NCBI GenBank assembly: GCA_964585305.1
Contig: CAZPDM010000016.1
Location: 1 to 62,550, forward strand
DNA: 62,550 nt
Reading direction: 5' to 3'
DNA from: CAZPDM01 sp964585305
Lineage (GTDB): Bacteria > Planctomycetota > Uabimicrobiia > Uabimicrobiales > JABWCH01
The position numbers and the translations under genes were made by a program. Under the pieces are notes generated by a model. The model was not told the DNA's origin, made no database searches, and saw only the letters and a program-made list of their open reading frames with translations. Of this stretch, positions 44,234 to 54,200 are shown in pieces (within the stretch, counting starts at the first letter, position 1; every line of letters starts with the position of its first letter).

Positions 44234-45083
44234 GAATTTTTTTTCGTTGTTGTAGCCCTTCGTTAATCATTGTCTGAATTTGATTTTGAACAATATTTAC
44301 TTTGGATTGGATTTCATATTCTGGGCCATCGAAGTCTCCGTCAAATATGAGTGGTGAACCAAAGTATATTTTAATTTTTGTTGGGATAGGCAATACGCCT
44401 AAAATTCCCATCCAAGGCCAAAATGGTGTAATAGGAAAGAAGGGAATTCCTAATAAACGTGCTATAAAATTTGAATTATAAAAAGCAGGATAGGTTTCTT
44501 CTGCTCCAATTACTGCTACAGGAATGATGGGCGTATGTGTTTGCAAGGAAATTCTCATAAATCCTGTTCCAAATTTTTGTAATTGATAGCGTTTCCAAAA
44601 TAATTTTCCAGAGCCTTTTGTTCCTTCTGGAAAAACAAGGACTGATTCTTCATTCTCTAATAAAGTTCTACAATTATGAGGTTCTCCAAGAATTTGTCCA
44701 CATCGGATCATAAATGTGCTTAAAAAAGGTACTCTGGGCATAAAGCGATCTATCATGGTGCGTAATAATCTTGGAGGAGTACCATATCTAAAAAGTGTGT
44801 ATGCTAATAGTGCTGCATCAATTGGCAATTTACCACTATGATTGGAAACAAGCATTAGCCGTTGTGTGGGAATTTGTGAAATTCCATAAACTTCTACGCG
44901 GAAATATTGCTCATACAACCAACGTAATGCTGCAAGTGTATGTTGAATAGTTTCAAGATTCATTCCCCAATTATCATACCCTAATTCATTAAATTTAGGC
45001 CGAAGTTGTTCGATTCTTGTCAGATTTTCTGGAGATTGTATTTCTTGCTCTATCTTTTGCTTCCATTTTTGCCAAATTCCCAT
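44226..45083 (-). CDS. 1-acyl-glycerol-3-phosphate acyltransferase-family protein
   Basis: 285 residues. 'VSNHSGKLPIDA' (residue 79 on) is the acyltransferase His-x-Asp block in the lengthened form H-x6-D used by one PlsC subgroup, and 'VFPEGTKGSGK' (residue 150 on) is the second acceptor-binding block. It probably transfers an acyl chain to a lysophospholipid or diacylglycerol. Together with psd and the FAAL synthetase it forms part of a lipid-focused gene set. Its stop overlaps the converging transglutaminase gene. Confidence 0.88.
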   Translation of the reverse strand: MGIWQKWKQKIEQEIQSPENLTRIEQLRPKFNELGYDNWGMNLETIQHTLAALRWLYEQYFRVEVYGISQIPTQRLMLVSNHSGKLPIDAALLAYTLFRYGTPPRLLRTMIDRFMPRVPFLSTFMIRCGQILGEPHNCRTLLENEESVLVFPEGTKGSGKLFWKRYQLQKFGTGFMRISLQTHTPIIPVAVIGAEETYPAFYNSNFIARLLGIPFFPITPFWPWMGILGVLPIPTKIKIYFGSPLIFDGDFDGPEYEIQSKVNIVQNQIQTMINEGLQQRKKILS

Positions 45084-45110
45084 AGCATTTCTTTCTTGAA
45101 CTTTTGATGA

Positions 45111-45143
45111 AAAATTTGCACAAAGTTATTGTGCAAATTTTTT
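45111..45143 (-). terminator. Terminator after the motif-repeat membrane protein gene
   Basis: Stem AAATTTGCACAA / TTGTGCAAATTT directly downstream of the stop at 45143, flanked by A and T runs, followed 28 bases later by the start of the acyltransferase gene. Confidence 0.75.
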
Positions 45144-47566
45144 TATTTACGAGAAATTAACAAATTTTCTAAACGTTTTTGCTCTTGTACTATAATTAAC
45201 TGCCATTGTTTATAAAAATTATTCAACGTTTGTATTTTCTGTGTATTAGGCTTAATTAAAGTTTTACGATTTATCCAATTTTGAGCATCTTGAAAATTTT
45301 GCTGAGTATATTGAAGAATATTAGTAAATTCGGCTTCTATTTTATAACTTATTCCAACATAAGAAGAATTTTTAGTAATAGATTGAAGCTTGTAGAAATC
45401 TTTAATAAAATTCTTACTGAATTTAGCCCATGTCTCAGGAGTTTGTTCGTTGATTTTAGTAATATATTCTTGAAGTTGAGAGAATAGACCAAGCCAAATT
45501 TGAGTGCGTTCTCCAATGTTTTGGAAATATTTTTGATGGCGAGCTTTTATTTCATTGGAAGATCCTACTATCCAAAATATCCAAATATAATCAGATCTTT
45601 TTTTATTCTTTTGAGAAAGCGGAATATCTTGCAATTCTTCTACAGAAATAAAATAAAATCCTGGTAATATTGTACTAAATATTCCTGGCCAAACAATTTG
45701 TATAGATTGAGATAAAGGTAAGTTCTTTTCAGCAATTTTTATTTTTTTATCTAAATCCCATATTCTAACATAAAAAACCTTGGGTAAATATTTTTCTAAT
45801 TTCCCCTGAAGGATAAGAGTTTCTTGTTGGACAATTGGGATAGTATTTTGGAAAATGATATTCGTTTTTACTGGCTCATTTTTTTTGTCTGTAGTAGGAT
45901 CGGACTGAGCTTCTATTTTAGAAGTATTTTCTTTTTGAGAATCATTTGGTGTGAGTTGTACAGTAACACTTGGGATATTTTTACTAGGATTTGTGCTAGA
46001 ATTTGAGGAATTGGTTCCTGTTTGAAAACTTGTAGTAATTTCTGGAGTTGTTTCTGATTGAGGTTTTGTTATATTTGGAGTTATATTAGTATTCTCAGAA
46101 GGAGACTCAACATTTGTAATGCGAGGAGATTTTTTTGGTGATGTCCATAAAGAAATTCCAATACAAAAGAAAATACATGCAACGATCCCTAGCCAGAAAT
46201 CTCGTCTTGTTTTTAATTCTTGCCAAGTGGGAAGTTTTTTAGGTTGTGTTGTTAAGTCGGATAGACTTTGTTCTATTATAGCGTTAATATTCGTCTCTTT
46301 CCGACGTTTACACTCTTCCAATAACGGGGCAATTATATCCCAAGACATAATTTTAGCTTTAATGATGAGTTCTTCTAAAGAAAATGATAATCCTACATTT
46401 CCTAAAGAATTTTGCAAAAGCAACAGGGATTGGAGTCTTTCACGAGGCAATAAATTATAATCCAAAAGCATTTTGCTTAACTCTAAATCATTATTCATTG
46501 CTTTATGAAAAACATCAACTTTGGTTTTCTCAAATTTTTTTTCTTTCCATTCAGTATGTTGAGTTTTACTAATCGAATGGCGTTCTAAGAAAAAATCCCA
46601 AAGTGATTGGTTGGCATTTAAAGAGCGTTCAGGATGGGCTAAAAAAACTTCTATCACATCTTCGTTTTTGATAACGCCTTCCTTTAAAGCTTCTCTGATA
46701 CGTGCCATTTCTTCAGAAATAGTAACAACTGTACTTTTCCCTAATTCTTTATCTTTGGCCGCAACATCTTTATCTTTAGAAATTTGGGATTCTAATGTTT
46801 TAGCTAAATCAGGGGAACGCAATTTTCCTGGTCCTCTTTTTAAAGAAGGATCTAAGATATCTAAACGTGCTGTTTTTCCTAGACTATCTATAGCAGGTTT
46901 ATTAGAGGACGCGGGTTTATTAGATGGAGTTTGAATAGAGGATGCTGGTTGAGAGGGAAGAGTTTTTTTATCCTTTTTTAAGGAAGAATTTGATATATCT
47001 AAACGGGCAGTTGTTCCTAAAGCATTTACTGCTGCAAAAGGCTTTTTATCTGTTGATCTTTTATCAACATTTGCATTATCTTCTTGCGGAAGGTTTGTTT
47101 TAGAAGAAACTGTTGCAGTTGTTTTAGCCGTTGATTCTTTTTCTTTAGTTTTGGGAACGATTATATCTTCTATTTTTATAGGAAGTTTTACTTTACTTTG
47201 AGTTTCTTTTTTTTGTTTTTGTTCTTTTAAAGAATTTTCTGAAATATCTAAACGTGCTGTTTTTCCCAATGTATCTTTTTTAGGCGATTCTTGAGACTTT
47301 GAATGATTTTGTTCCTTAAGTAATTGCAAGCGTTCCATTAGTTTTGAGTTAGCTTGTGCAGATGGATTTTGTGGCTCTTGTAGCTTTGGCAATTCAGGTT
47401 TATTAGGAGTAGTTATTTGATTTTGCTCTTTAAGCATTTGCAACCGTTCCATAAGTTTGGAAGCTGCCTGAGTTGCTGTTTCTTTGGATTTGTTTTCTAA
47501 ATTGCCAGATAATTTTGGTGGATCGCTGCTGGAATTTTCTGAGGACTCCATATATTCATTCTCCAT
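45143..47566 (-). CDS. Single-span membrane protein with repeated Thr-centred and KLMERLQ motifs
   Basis: 807 residues. The first 270 residues are disordered and carry two copies of a 'SKLMERLQ-LKEQN' helix motif (residues 36-49 and 74-87) and three copies of 'LG(K/T)TARLDI---SLK', with Thr at 103, 186 and 232. A helical cytoplasmic region follows, with one membrane helix near residue 458 ('GIVACIFFCIGISLW'). The outer part begins with a Ser/Thr/Pro stretch and ends in a helical domain with no recognised family. Thr with Leu three residues later fits what FHA domains bind, but phosphorylation is inferred. The start overlaps no gene and lies 3 bases after the GHL10 gene. Confidence 0.7.
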   Translation of the reverse strand: MENEYMESSENSSSDPPKLSGNLENKSKETATQAASKLMERLQMLKEQNQITTPNKPELPKLQEPQNPSAQANSKLMERLQLLKEQNHSKSQESPKKDTLGKTARLDISENSLKEQKQKKETQSKVKLPIKIEDIIVPKTKEKESTAKTTATVSSKTNLPQEDNANVDKRSTDKKPFAAVNALGTTARLDISNSSLKKDKKTLPSQPASSIQTPSNKPASSNKPAIDSLGKTARLDILDPSLKRGPGKLRSPDLAKTLESQISKDKDVAAKDKELGKSTVVTISEEMARIREALKEGVIKNEDVIEVFLAHPERSLNANQSLWDFFLERHSISKTQHTEWKEKKFEKTKVDVFHKAMNNDLELSKMLLDYNLLPRERLQSLLLLQNSLGNVGLSFSLEELIIKAKIMSWDIIAPLLEECKRRKETNINAIIEQSLSDLTTQPKKLPTWQELKTRRDFWLGIVACIFFCIGISLWTSPKKSPRITNVESPSENTNITPNITKPQSETTPEITTSFQTGTNSSNSSTNPSKNIPSVTVQLTPNDSQKENTSKIEAQSDPTTDKKNEPVKTNIIFQNTIPIVQQETLILQGKLEKYLPKVFYVRIWDLDKKIKIAEKNLPLSQSIQIVWPGIFSTILPGFYFISVEELQDIPLSQKNKKRSDYIWIFWIVGSSNEIKARHQKYFQNIGERTQIWLGLFSQLQEYITKINEQTPETWAKFSKNFIKDFYKLQSITKNSSYVGISYKIEAEFTNILQYTQQNFQDAQNWINRKTLIKPNTQKIQTLNNFYKQWQLIIVQEQKRLENLLISRK

Positions 47567-47569
47567 TGA

Positions 47570-48646
47570 TCATTTAATTGTATATTTTTGAAGTACCTTA
47601 ATTTTTTCTGGTTCTAATAAGAAATATCCATTAAAAAAAACAATCCCTTGAACGGCTCGAGAAAGAGCGAAATCTATTTGTTTCTCCATAATATCAGGAT
47701 CGGGAATAATATGTGCACCAATTCCGGATAAAAATGGCAAATCTGCTGGAGTTACTTCAAGTTCATATTGCACATATTTTTCAAATAGTTCGATATTTCG
47801 ATAGTATGACATAGGGTTTACTTCATCTAATAATCCTTCTTTACACCATTTAGACCATGCTTGCAATTCATTGATAGGAGCTGCTTGCGGCCGTGGGAAA
47901 ACAGCTACAGAAATAGGAATATTGGGTTTGATTGCCAGAATTTTGGCACGTGCTTGTTTTACAAAATTTGTAAGTAGTTCTTGTCGGAACAATGTCCAAG
48001 TATAGTCTTCTTGTGTAGGAAGTTTTTGATAAATCTTTTGGTATTGTGCCACACATTCAGGATGATAATCTACTTTATTATCTGGGTATCGAATGCGGTC
48101 AAATTGTATTCCGTCGATATCATAGTTTTTTACAATTTCTTCAAGAATAGATAATTCATACTCTACAGCTTCTTTTACAGCCGGGCTAGCCCAGCCGTAG
48201 ATTTTTCCCTCTTGGCTTAACATTGCATGATGGGGAAATTTTTCTAAATATGGGCCAATGATATCATGTTCTTTTGTTATTTCGTTATATTCCCCTTCTG
48301 GGAAAATATTGATATAGGGAAATAATTCAATCTGACGATTATGGCATTCTTTTACTAAAAATGCTAGAGGATCCCAATCTAATCCTGGATATTTGGGTGC
48401 GATTTTACTGTCATAAAATACATGGCCTGTTGGAAATTTAACTAGAAAATAAATCCTATTGATTCCCATTTTTTGAAATTGTTCCAAATGTTCAATAAAT
48501 AATATACTATCATATTTTTCCTGAAAAGTAATATATGGTTTTTGATAACTGTTATACCAAATTCCCCAAATAAATTTATTTGTTTTTTGTGCAAATCCTG
48601 GTAAAAGAATCAGAAATAGAAATGCTAAATATAGAACTTGTTTCAT
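47570..48646 (-). CDS. GHL10-like glycosyl hydrolase (DUF187)
   Basis: 358 residues with a signal peptide (VLYLAFLFLILLPGFA). The TIM-barrel landmarks of the GHL10/YngK-like family are present: 'FIEHLEQFQKMGINRIYF', 'LVKECHNRQIELFPYINIF', 'YDIDGIQFDRIRYP' with the conserved Asp, and 'VNPMSYYRNI'. These are secreted carbohydrate-active enzymes; the substrate is unknown. The gene ends 3 bases before the next start, so it is in one operon with the motif-repeat membrane protein. Confidence 0.85.
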   Translation of the reverse strand: MKQVLYLAFLFLILLPGFAQKTNKFIWGIWYNSYQKPYITFQEKYDSILFIEHLEQFQKMGINRIYFLVKFPTGHVFYDSKIAPKYPGLDWDPLAFLVKECHNRQIELFPYINIFPEGEYNEITKEHDIIGPYLEKFPHHAMLSQEGKIYGWASPAVKEAVEYELSILEEIVKNYDIDGIQFDRIRYPDNKVDYHPECVAQYQKIYQKLPTQEDYTWTLFRQELLTNFVKQARAKILAIKPNIPISVAVFPRPQAAPINELQAWSKWCKEGLLDEVNPMSYYRNIELFEKYVQYELEVTPADLPFLSGIGAHIIPDPDIMEKQIDFALSRAVQGIVFFNGYFLLEPEKIKVLQKYTIK

Positions 48647-48790
48647 AGCTATATTGCTTTCTGTTATAAATAATTCTTGATTTTTTTATATTTTTTTTTA
48701 CAATTAAGTTCCAAATGCAGACTTTTTATTATAACTTTATAATAAGAAAATGTCAATTTTTTCCTAGAATTTTCCACTAATCTTGCTGTA

Positions 48791-48991
48791 ATTAAGTAAG
48801 TTGTCAACTAAATTGCTGAACATATTTTCCTTATCCTAGTCTACTAGTCCATGCACGTTAGTGCATGGTAGGAATTAACCCGCTGCTTATAAATGAAGGC
48901 TTTAACGAAAGAAAATTTGCAGCGGCGGGTTCAATTCCTCACAGTTGGATGTCAAAAGACTTAGTTGACAGACTATTAAGTAAGTTGTCAA
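48791..48991. mobile_element. Palindrome-rich 200-bp element flanked by 17-bp direct repeats (MITE-like or IS200/IS605 remnant)
   Basis: Two identical 17-mers ATTAAGTAAGTTGTCAA (48791-48807 and 48975-48991) bound the element. Inside, a 9-bp inverted repeat GTCAACTAA (48803-48811) / TTAGTTGAC (48961-48969). Then a perfect 8-bp hairpin CCATGCAC-GTTA-GTGCATGG (48849-48868), and a larger stem from 48870 to 48939 with paired arms AGGAATT/AATTCCT, AACCC/GGGTT and GCTGC/GCAGC. The GTTA-loop hairpin resembles the ends of IS200/IS605 elements. No transposase or TnpB is present. A structured RNA is the alternative. It is the main content of the 422-base gap between 48647 and 49068. Confidence 0.55.
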
Positions 48992-49033
48992 AAGTATTTG
49001 GACTAAGAATTTTTATAGTCCAAATACTTTTAG
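48988..49033 (+). terminator. Long hairpin before lgt
   Basis: About 15-bp stem AAAAGTATTTGGACT (48990-49004) with a matching 3' arm (about 49017-49031) followed by T-rich bases. No plus-strand gene precedes it, so it may end a non-coding transcript from the element upstream. Confidence 0.6.
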
Positions 49034-49068
49034 CAAGCAAAATTTTATTTTTTTAAGGAGTTGTACGG

Positions 49069-49920
49069 ATGGTGTGGAATTTTAACCCAGTATTGGTAAA
49101 TTTTGGCCCTTTTAAAATCCATTATTATGGAGTTATCTTTGCTATTGGAATTTTTATTGGATATTTGCTCTGGAGATGGCAAACTAAACGCCAAGGATTT
49201 TCTGAAAAACAAACAGAAGATTTCGTTATTTGGGCGTTTTTAGCTGTTATTATTGGTGCTCGATTAGGACATTGTTTGTTTTATGAACCTGATATATATT
49301 TAAAAGATCCAATTAGAATTCTAAAATTCTATGAAGGTGGATTAGCAAGCCACGGAGCAACTATCGCACTTTTGCTTGTACTCTTTTTCTATCATCGTAT
49401 TCAAAATATTCGATTTTTAGATGTTTGTGATTGTTTCAGTTTTTCTGCAGGTGTTGGAGCAACAGCCGTTCGTATAGGTAACTTTTTTAATAGTGAAATT
49501 GTAGGACGCATTACAGATGTTCCTTGGGCTATTAAATTTCCACGGTATGAATTAAATCCTTCTCCACGTCATCCCTCTCAACTATATGAAGCTATTTTAG
49601 GTTGTGTAGTCCTTTTAGTTCTATATTTAGCAGATCGTCGTTATGGAACAAAGCGGCCACGAGGTTTGCTTTCTGCTCTTTTTCTAGTAACATATTTTGG
49701 TGGTCGTATTTTTGTTGAATTCTTCAAGGAATACCAAGTTCCTGTTGTAGAATCTTATTTAAATATCACAATGGGGCAGATATTAAGTACACCGTTTTTT
49801 TTAGGTGGTTTAGTTTTGCTCATATTCGTTCTCAAAAATCCAACCTCATCTGAAATAATCAATGAATCTAAACCTGTTGTTATTCCTCTAACAAATCAAA
49901 AAAAGAAAAAAAATAAATAA
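49069..49920 (+). CDS. lgt: Prolipoprotein diacylglyceryl transferase
   Basis: 283 residues, ATG after AAGGAG. Seven membrane helices. Family motifs: 'HYYGVIFAIGIFIGYLLW', 'EGGLASHGA' and the Lgt signature 'VRIGNFFNSEIVGRITDVP' with the catalytic Arg. It transfers diacylglycerol to the lipobox Cys of prolipoproteins, such as those at 1.6 and 6.4 kb here. The Lys-rich C-terminal tail is polar. No co-encoded lspA is seen. Confidence 0.97.
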   Translation: MVWNFNPVLVNFGPFKIHYYGVIFAIGIFIGYLLWRWQTKRQGFSEKQTEDFVIWAFLAVIIGARLGHCLFYEPDIYLKDPIRILKFYEGGLASHGATIALLLVLFFYHRIQNIRFLDVCDCFSFSAGVGATAVRIGNFFNSEIVGRITDVPWAIKFPRYELNPSPRHPSQLYEAILGCVVLLVLYLADRRYGTKRPRGLLSALFLVTYFGGRIFVEFFKEYQVPVVESYLNITMGQILSTPFFLGGLVLLIFVLKNPTSSEIINESKPVVIPLTNQKKKKNK

Positions 49921-49951
49921 ATTTTATAAATCCTAGAAAGGGTAAAAAATA

Positions 49952-51163
49952 TTGAAAGGATTTCAAAACACAAAAGAAATTGCTGAGTTTATAGTTTCTT
50001 TATATTGTAAAGGCCTTCGTCTTACTCAGTCTGCGAAAGGCTTAAAAGAATTGCTGGTAAAAAGAAGAGCAGGTTTAGGAAGTGGCTTAGAAATTAAAGT
50101 TCATGCCCCTAAGAAAAATTTTTGGGCGAATATTCCTATTGAGGAAAAATTTGTTGTCAATTCCCCATATCAACTTGCGTTTTCAGATGAAAATTCTTTT
50201 TATATAGAGATTCAAAATATTGGGAAAAAAATACCTGTTGAGGTGATCTCTCCTCCTGAATGGTATATGCAAAAAACAAGTCGTGGAATTGCCATGTCCA
50301 AGATTGGAGTTATGCAAGGGACATATCTAGGAATATATTTAGGAAACACTTGTAAGTTTTGGACAATGTCTCCTTCGCAAGCATGTAAATTTTGTGCAAC
50401 AGGCCTAAATGTTGGAGTACATGAAGCAGAAGAAAAAACTGTTGCAGATGTTATTGAAGTTGCTCAAATGGCAAAACAAAAATCAGGGATCACTTTTGTA
50501 CATTTGAATAGCGGTTATCAACAAGGTAATGATCTTAAACAAATGATTCCATATATTCAGGCATTAAAAAAGGAAGTTGGAGTTTTAATTGGAATTCAAA
50601 CTATTCCTCCAGCAGACTTATCTGAATATGATGCTTTAATTCAAGCTGGGGTAGATCATTTTTCTTTTTGCTATGAATTTCATAATCCTGAATATTTTAA
50701 TCGTTATCTACCTGGTAAGAGCCAATATGTTGGGCAAAAACATTTTTTTTCTGCCTTAGAATATGTAGCAAAAAGAACAATGAAAGGTAGCGTTTCTGGC
50801 GAAATTATAGCCGGCATTGAACCTATTTCTGATACATTAGCTGGAGTTGACTATATTACCAGCTGTGGAGCATTTCCAACTGTATGTATTTTTCGACCTC
50901 TTTTACACACTTCACTAGAGGATCATCCTAGTCCTTTGGAAGAAGATATGCTTACTGTTTTACGTTATGTTGCAGAATCTTGTATAAAAAAAGGAATTCC
51001 GATAGGTATGGCTCCAAACTTAGAAGTGAGTTTAGTGATGACGCCTGATGATTGCCGTTTTCTTCTTCCCCAATCTTTTTCATGGTATACTCATTATTAT
51101 AAACTTAAGTTATTAAAATGGTTGGCAACACCTATTTTTGCTTGGAAAAGAAGAAAAGTTTAG
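49952..51163 (+). CDS. Radical SAM enzyme with unusual Cys spacing
   Basis: 403 residues from TTG with GAAAGGG upstream. The cluster-binding cysteines lie in 'NTCKFWTMSPSQACKFCATG' (about residues 134, 145 and 148), a C-x10-CxxC spacing, not the classical CxxxCxxC. The following barrel is typical: 'FVHLNSGYQQ', 'IGIQTIPPADLSEYDALIQAG', 'SGEIIAGIEP' and 'PTVCIFRPLL'. Biotin-synthase/lipoyl-synthase-like fold but reaction unknown. Next is the converging synthetase gene across a strong terminator, which does not indicate a joint role. Confidence 0.82.
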   Translation: MKGFQNTKEIAEFIVSLYCKGLRLTQSAKGLKELLVKRRAGLGSGLEIKVHAPKKNFWANIPIEEKFVVNSPYQLAFSDENSFYIEIQNIGKKIPVEVISPPEWYMQKTSRGIAMSKIGVMQGTYLGIYLGNTCKFWTMSPSQACKFCATGLNVGVHEAEEKTVADVIEVAQMAKQKSGITFVHLNSGYQQGNDLKQMIPYIQALKKEVGVLIGIQTIPPADLSEYDALIQAGVDHFSFCYEFHNPEYFNRYLPGKSQYVGQKHFFSALEYVAKRTMKGSVSGEIIAGIEPISDTLAGVDYITSCGAFPTVCIFRPLLHTSLEDHPSPLEEDMLTVLRYVAESCIKKGIPIGMAPNLEVSLVMTPDDCRFLLPQSFSWYTHYYKLKLLKWLATPIFAWKRRKV

Positions 51164-51167
51164 TTTT

Positions 51168-51212
51168 AAAAATCGTGTAGTACTAATTTTGATTTAGTAC
51201 TACACGATTTTT
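51168..51212. terminator. Strong bidirectional terminator between radical SAM and synthetase genes
   Basis: 18-bp perfect stem (51168-51185 with 51195-51212), AAAAATCGTG on one side and a T run on the other. Both genes end on it. Confidence 0.92.
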
Positions 51213-54200
51213 TTATTTCTTTTCTGCTGCTTCACTAGCTTGAACGAATAATGTGGCCAATTTTAAGATTTGTGTACGTTGCGAAGCAAATTCTTGAGTG
51301 TTTAAGATAGCATTTTCAAGACCATGGATAGTTGGCGAGTTAAAAAATAGACGGATGGGAATTTGAATTCCAAGAATCTCATTTACTAATGCTAGCACTC
51401 GAGTAATTAACAAAGAATGTCCGCCAAGTTCAAAAAAGTTATCATGGATACCAACTGGGCATTGTAAAATTTCTTGCCAAATAAGACATAAACAAGATTC
51501 AATGTCATTGCTTGGCATATTTGCCGCATCTAATTTTGTTAATAATTTATTTTCATTTTTTAAATCTACATTTTTTGATATATTTGATTCATTATTATCA
51601 GCTGCATCTATGATAGAATTTGAACTAGAATGGCTAGATTTTTTTTTGTTATTTTGAATATTATATATTTCTTGTATAGCGTCTTTTTGTTGATTGCAAT
51701 ATTCTTGATATATTTGTTGAAGTTGATGGCGATCTAGTTTTCCTCCTAATAAACGAGGGAATGACTTAACAGAGATAAAATGCCTAGGGATCATGTACAT
51801 AGGAAGTTGCTGTTTTAAAGATTCTACTAGAGATTTAGTGTCAATTGGCTTTTCCGCTATAATAAAAGCGACAAGGTTGGTTTCTTTTTGAGGTAGAATT
51901 ACTATTACTTGTTGAATATTTGGAAATGTTGCAATGATTTGCTCAATTTCTGTAGTTTCCATGCGCAATCCGTGAATTTTAATTTGGTGATCTTTACGTC
52001 CTAAAAATTTGTAGGAATTGTCTCCTAAAAGGCGCACGATGTCTCCCGTTTTATAAATAATATCTTTGGAATCAGGAGTGATGGTAAAAGGGTTGAGAAT
52101 AAAAGTTTGAGAAGTTAATTCTACATCATCAAAATATCCTAATGATAAATATGGAGTTCTTATGTACATTTCTCCCATTTCTCCAGGGGCGCAAATATGG
52201 TTAGCTTCGTTAATTACAATGGCTCGTACAGCAGTCATTGGTTTTCCAGAGGGAATAAATCCACGTTGCAAATCTTTAGTTTGTACTGCATGGAAGAATT
52301 TCACTAAATTAGTTTCAGTTGCTCCATATAGGTTATATACTTGAATTTGTCGTTCATAGTGTTGAAAACAATAAGCCATATCTTCAACATTAATAATTTC
52401 TCCAGCCATAAGAACATATCGTAGGCTTGATAATTGTGGCAATTGAGGTTTAGTAGCTATAATAGCAGAAAATAGAGAAGGAACACAGTGCAAGACTTCA
52501 ATTTTTTTATCTGTAAGCCATTTGCATAATTTAGGAATATCTAAAATATCATTTGGTTCATCTGGTATGCAAATTGTTCCGCCAACACAAAGTGGAGCTA
52601 GTACATCACGAAGCATAACATCAACATGTGCTAATGTAATTTGAGAAACTCGTATGTCTGTATGAAAAGGTAATGTTTCTATTTCCCAGCGAAGAAAATG
52701 AGATAATCCAGAGATTTTTCCTAGAATACCTTTAGGATTTCCAGTTGATCCGGAAGTAAAGTAAAGATAGCATGGTTCGGGATGAGGCAGATTTAATGGT
52801 AAATTTGGGGAATGTATTTCAAGAAATTGTTCTATTTCTGAAGTATTGATCCATACTATTTTACAAGAAGCTGGAATGATTTTTTTCGCTAGATTTTCTA
52901 AACTGGAGTCTGTTAAAAGTAAACTAGGTTGCAATTTCTCAAGAATTTTAGCAAGACGAATTTCTGGGAATTCAGGATTAAGTGGCGCGAAAATATTCCC
53001 TGTTTGAATAATAGCTAGCATACTAGCAACAAAGCTAATTTTATTAGGAAGTAAAATCGCTATACGAGGGTTTTTCAAGATGTACGAATTGTTGGAACAA
53101 TTTTCGTCAATCAATTTCCAGGCAATGGTATTGCGAATATTAGCCAATTGTGAATAGCTAATTTGTTGATTTTTCCAGTCTAACGCAACATGATTGCTAT
53201 GTTGGCAAAAGCTATTTTCTAGCCAATCATGTACTGTTTCTCCAATTAAATTGTATTCTGTTTTAGTCCCGAATTTTAAAGGATGGTGTAAATTTTCATT
53301 AAAATTTGCAATAATTTGCAGGCATTCTTGTTTACTTAAAAGAGAAATATTCCCGATTGGTGTACTAGGAGAATGAGTTGCTAACTCTAAAAAGTTTTTA
53401 TATTGATTCAACATTCTTTGAATAGTCGTGTCCATAAATAAATTGGGTGGGTAAATAATTTCTAGATCTAAATGATCTTGATAGGGGTAAATGTAAAGAT
53501 TTAAATCAAATTTAGGAATTACTTCTGCTGCTGGTAAAACTTTTGTTGTTATGTCAGGTAATTGGAATTTTTGCTCATCAAAATTAACCCAGTTGACAAA
53601 AACTTGAATATTAGGTTGATGACTACGGTCTAATTTTTGATGTATCCATTCCCAGGGAATTTTTCCATAGCGATATGTTTTCTTCATCATTTCTGATGTT
53701 TGTTTGAGTAGCTCATAGAAATTTTGTAGAGTTTGAATATTAAATCGTAATACCAATGTATTAACAAAATAGCCAATAGTATTTTGCAACTCTTGATGAT
53801 AACGATTGGCAAAAGGAGTTGCCAAAAGAATATCTTCTTGTCCACAATATTTTTGAAGTACAGCAGCCCAGCCTGCTAGTAGCAACATAAATAAAGTGAC
53901 GTTTTGAGATTGGCTTAATTTTTTCAGTTGGCTTGTTAAATTTGGAGTAAGAGAAATTTTTTCTCGTTTTCCAAAAGTTATTTGAGAAATAGAGCGAGCT
54001 AAAACATTTTTATTTTTAGGAAGATAATCGTAAGGCAAACTTAATATTGGCAATTCTCCAGAGAGTATATTTTTCCAATAAGTTAAGGCTTCTTTACCTG
54101 CTTGTTTTTCACAGAGATAATTTTGCCATTTGACAAAATCGAAATATCCAAAAGAAGTTGTTGTGGCAATAGAGACAGATGTTTTTATCTGGATATCAGA

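Noticed and set aside
48870..48940. tRNA or tmRNA 3' end, suggested by GGGTTCAATTCC
   Set aside because: The flanking T-arm stem does not pair properly and there is no acceptor stem or CCA.
48865..49056. 63-residue plus-strand frame
   Set aside because: It runs through the hairpin element and terminator; no ribosome site and no protein-like composition.
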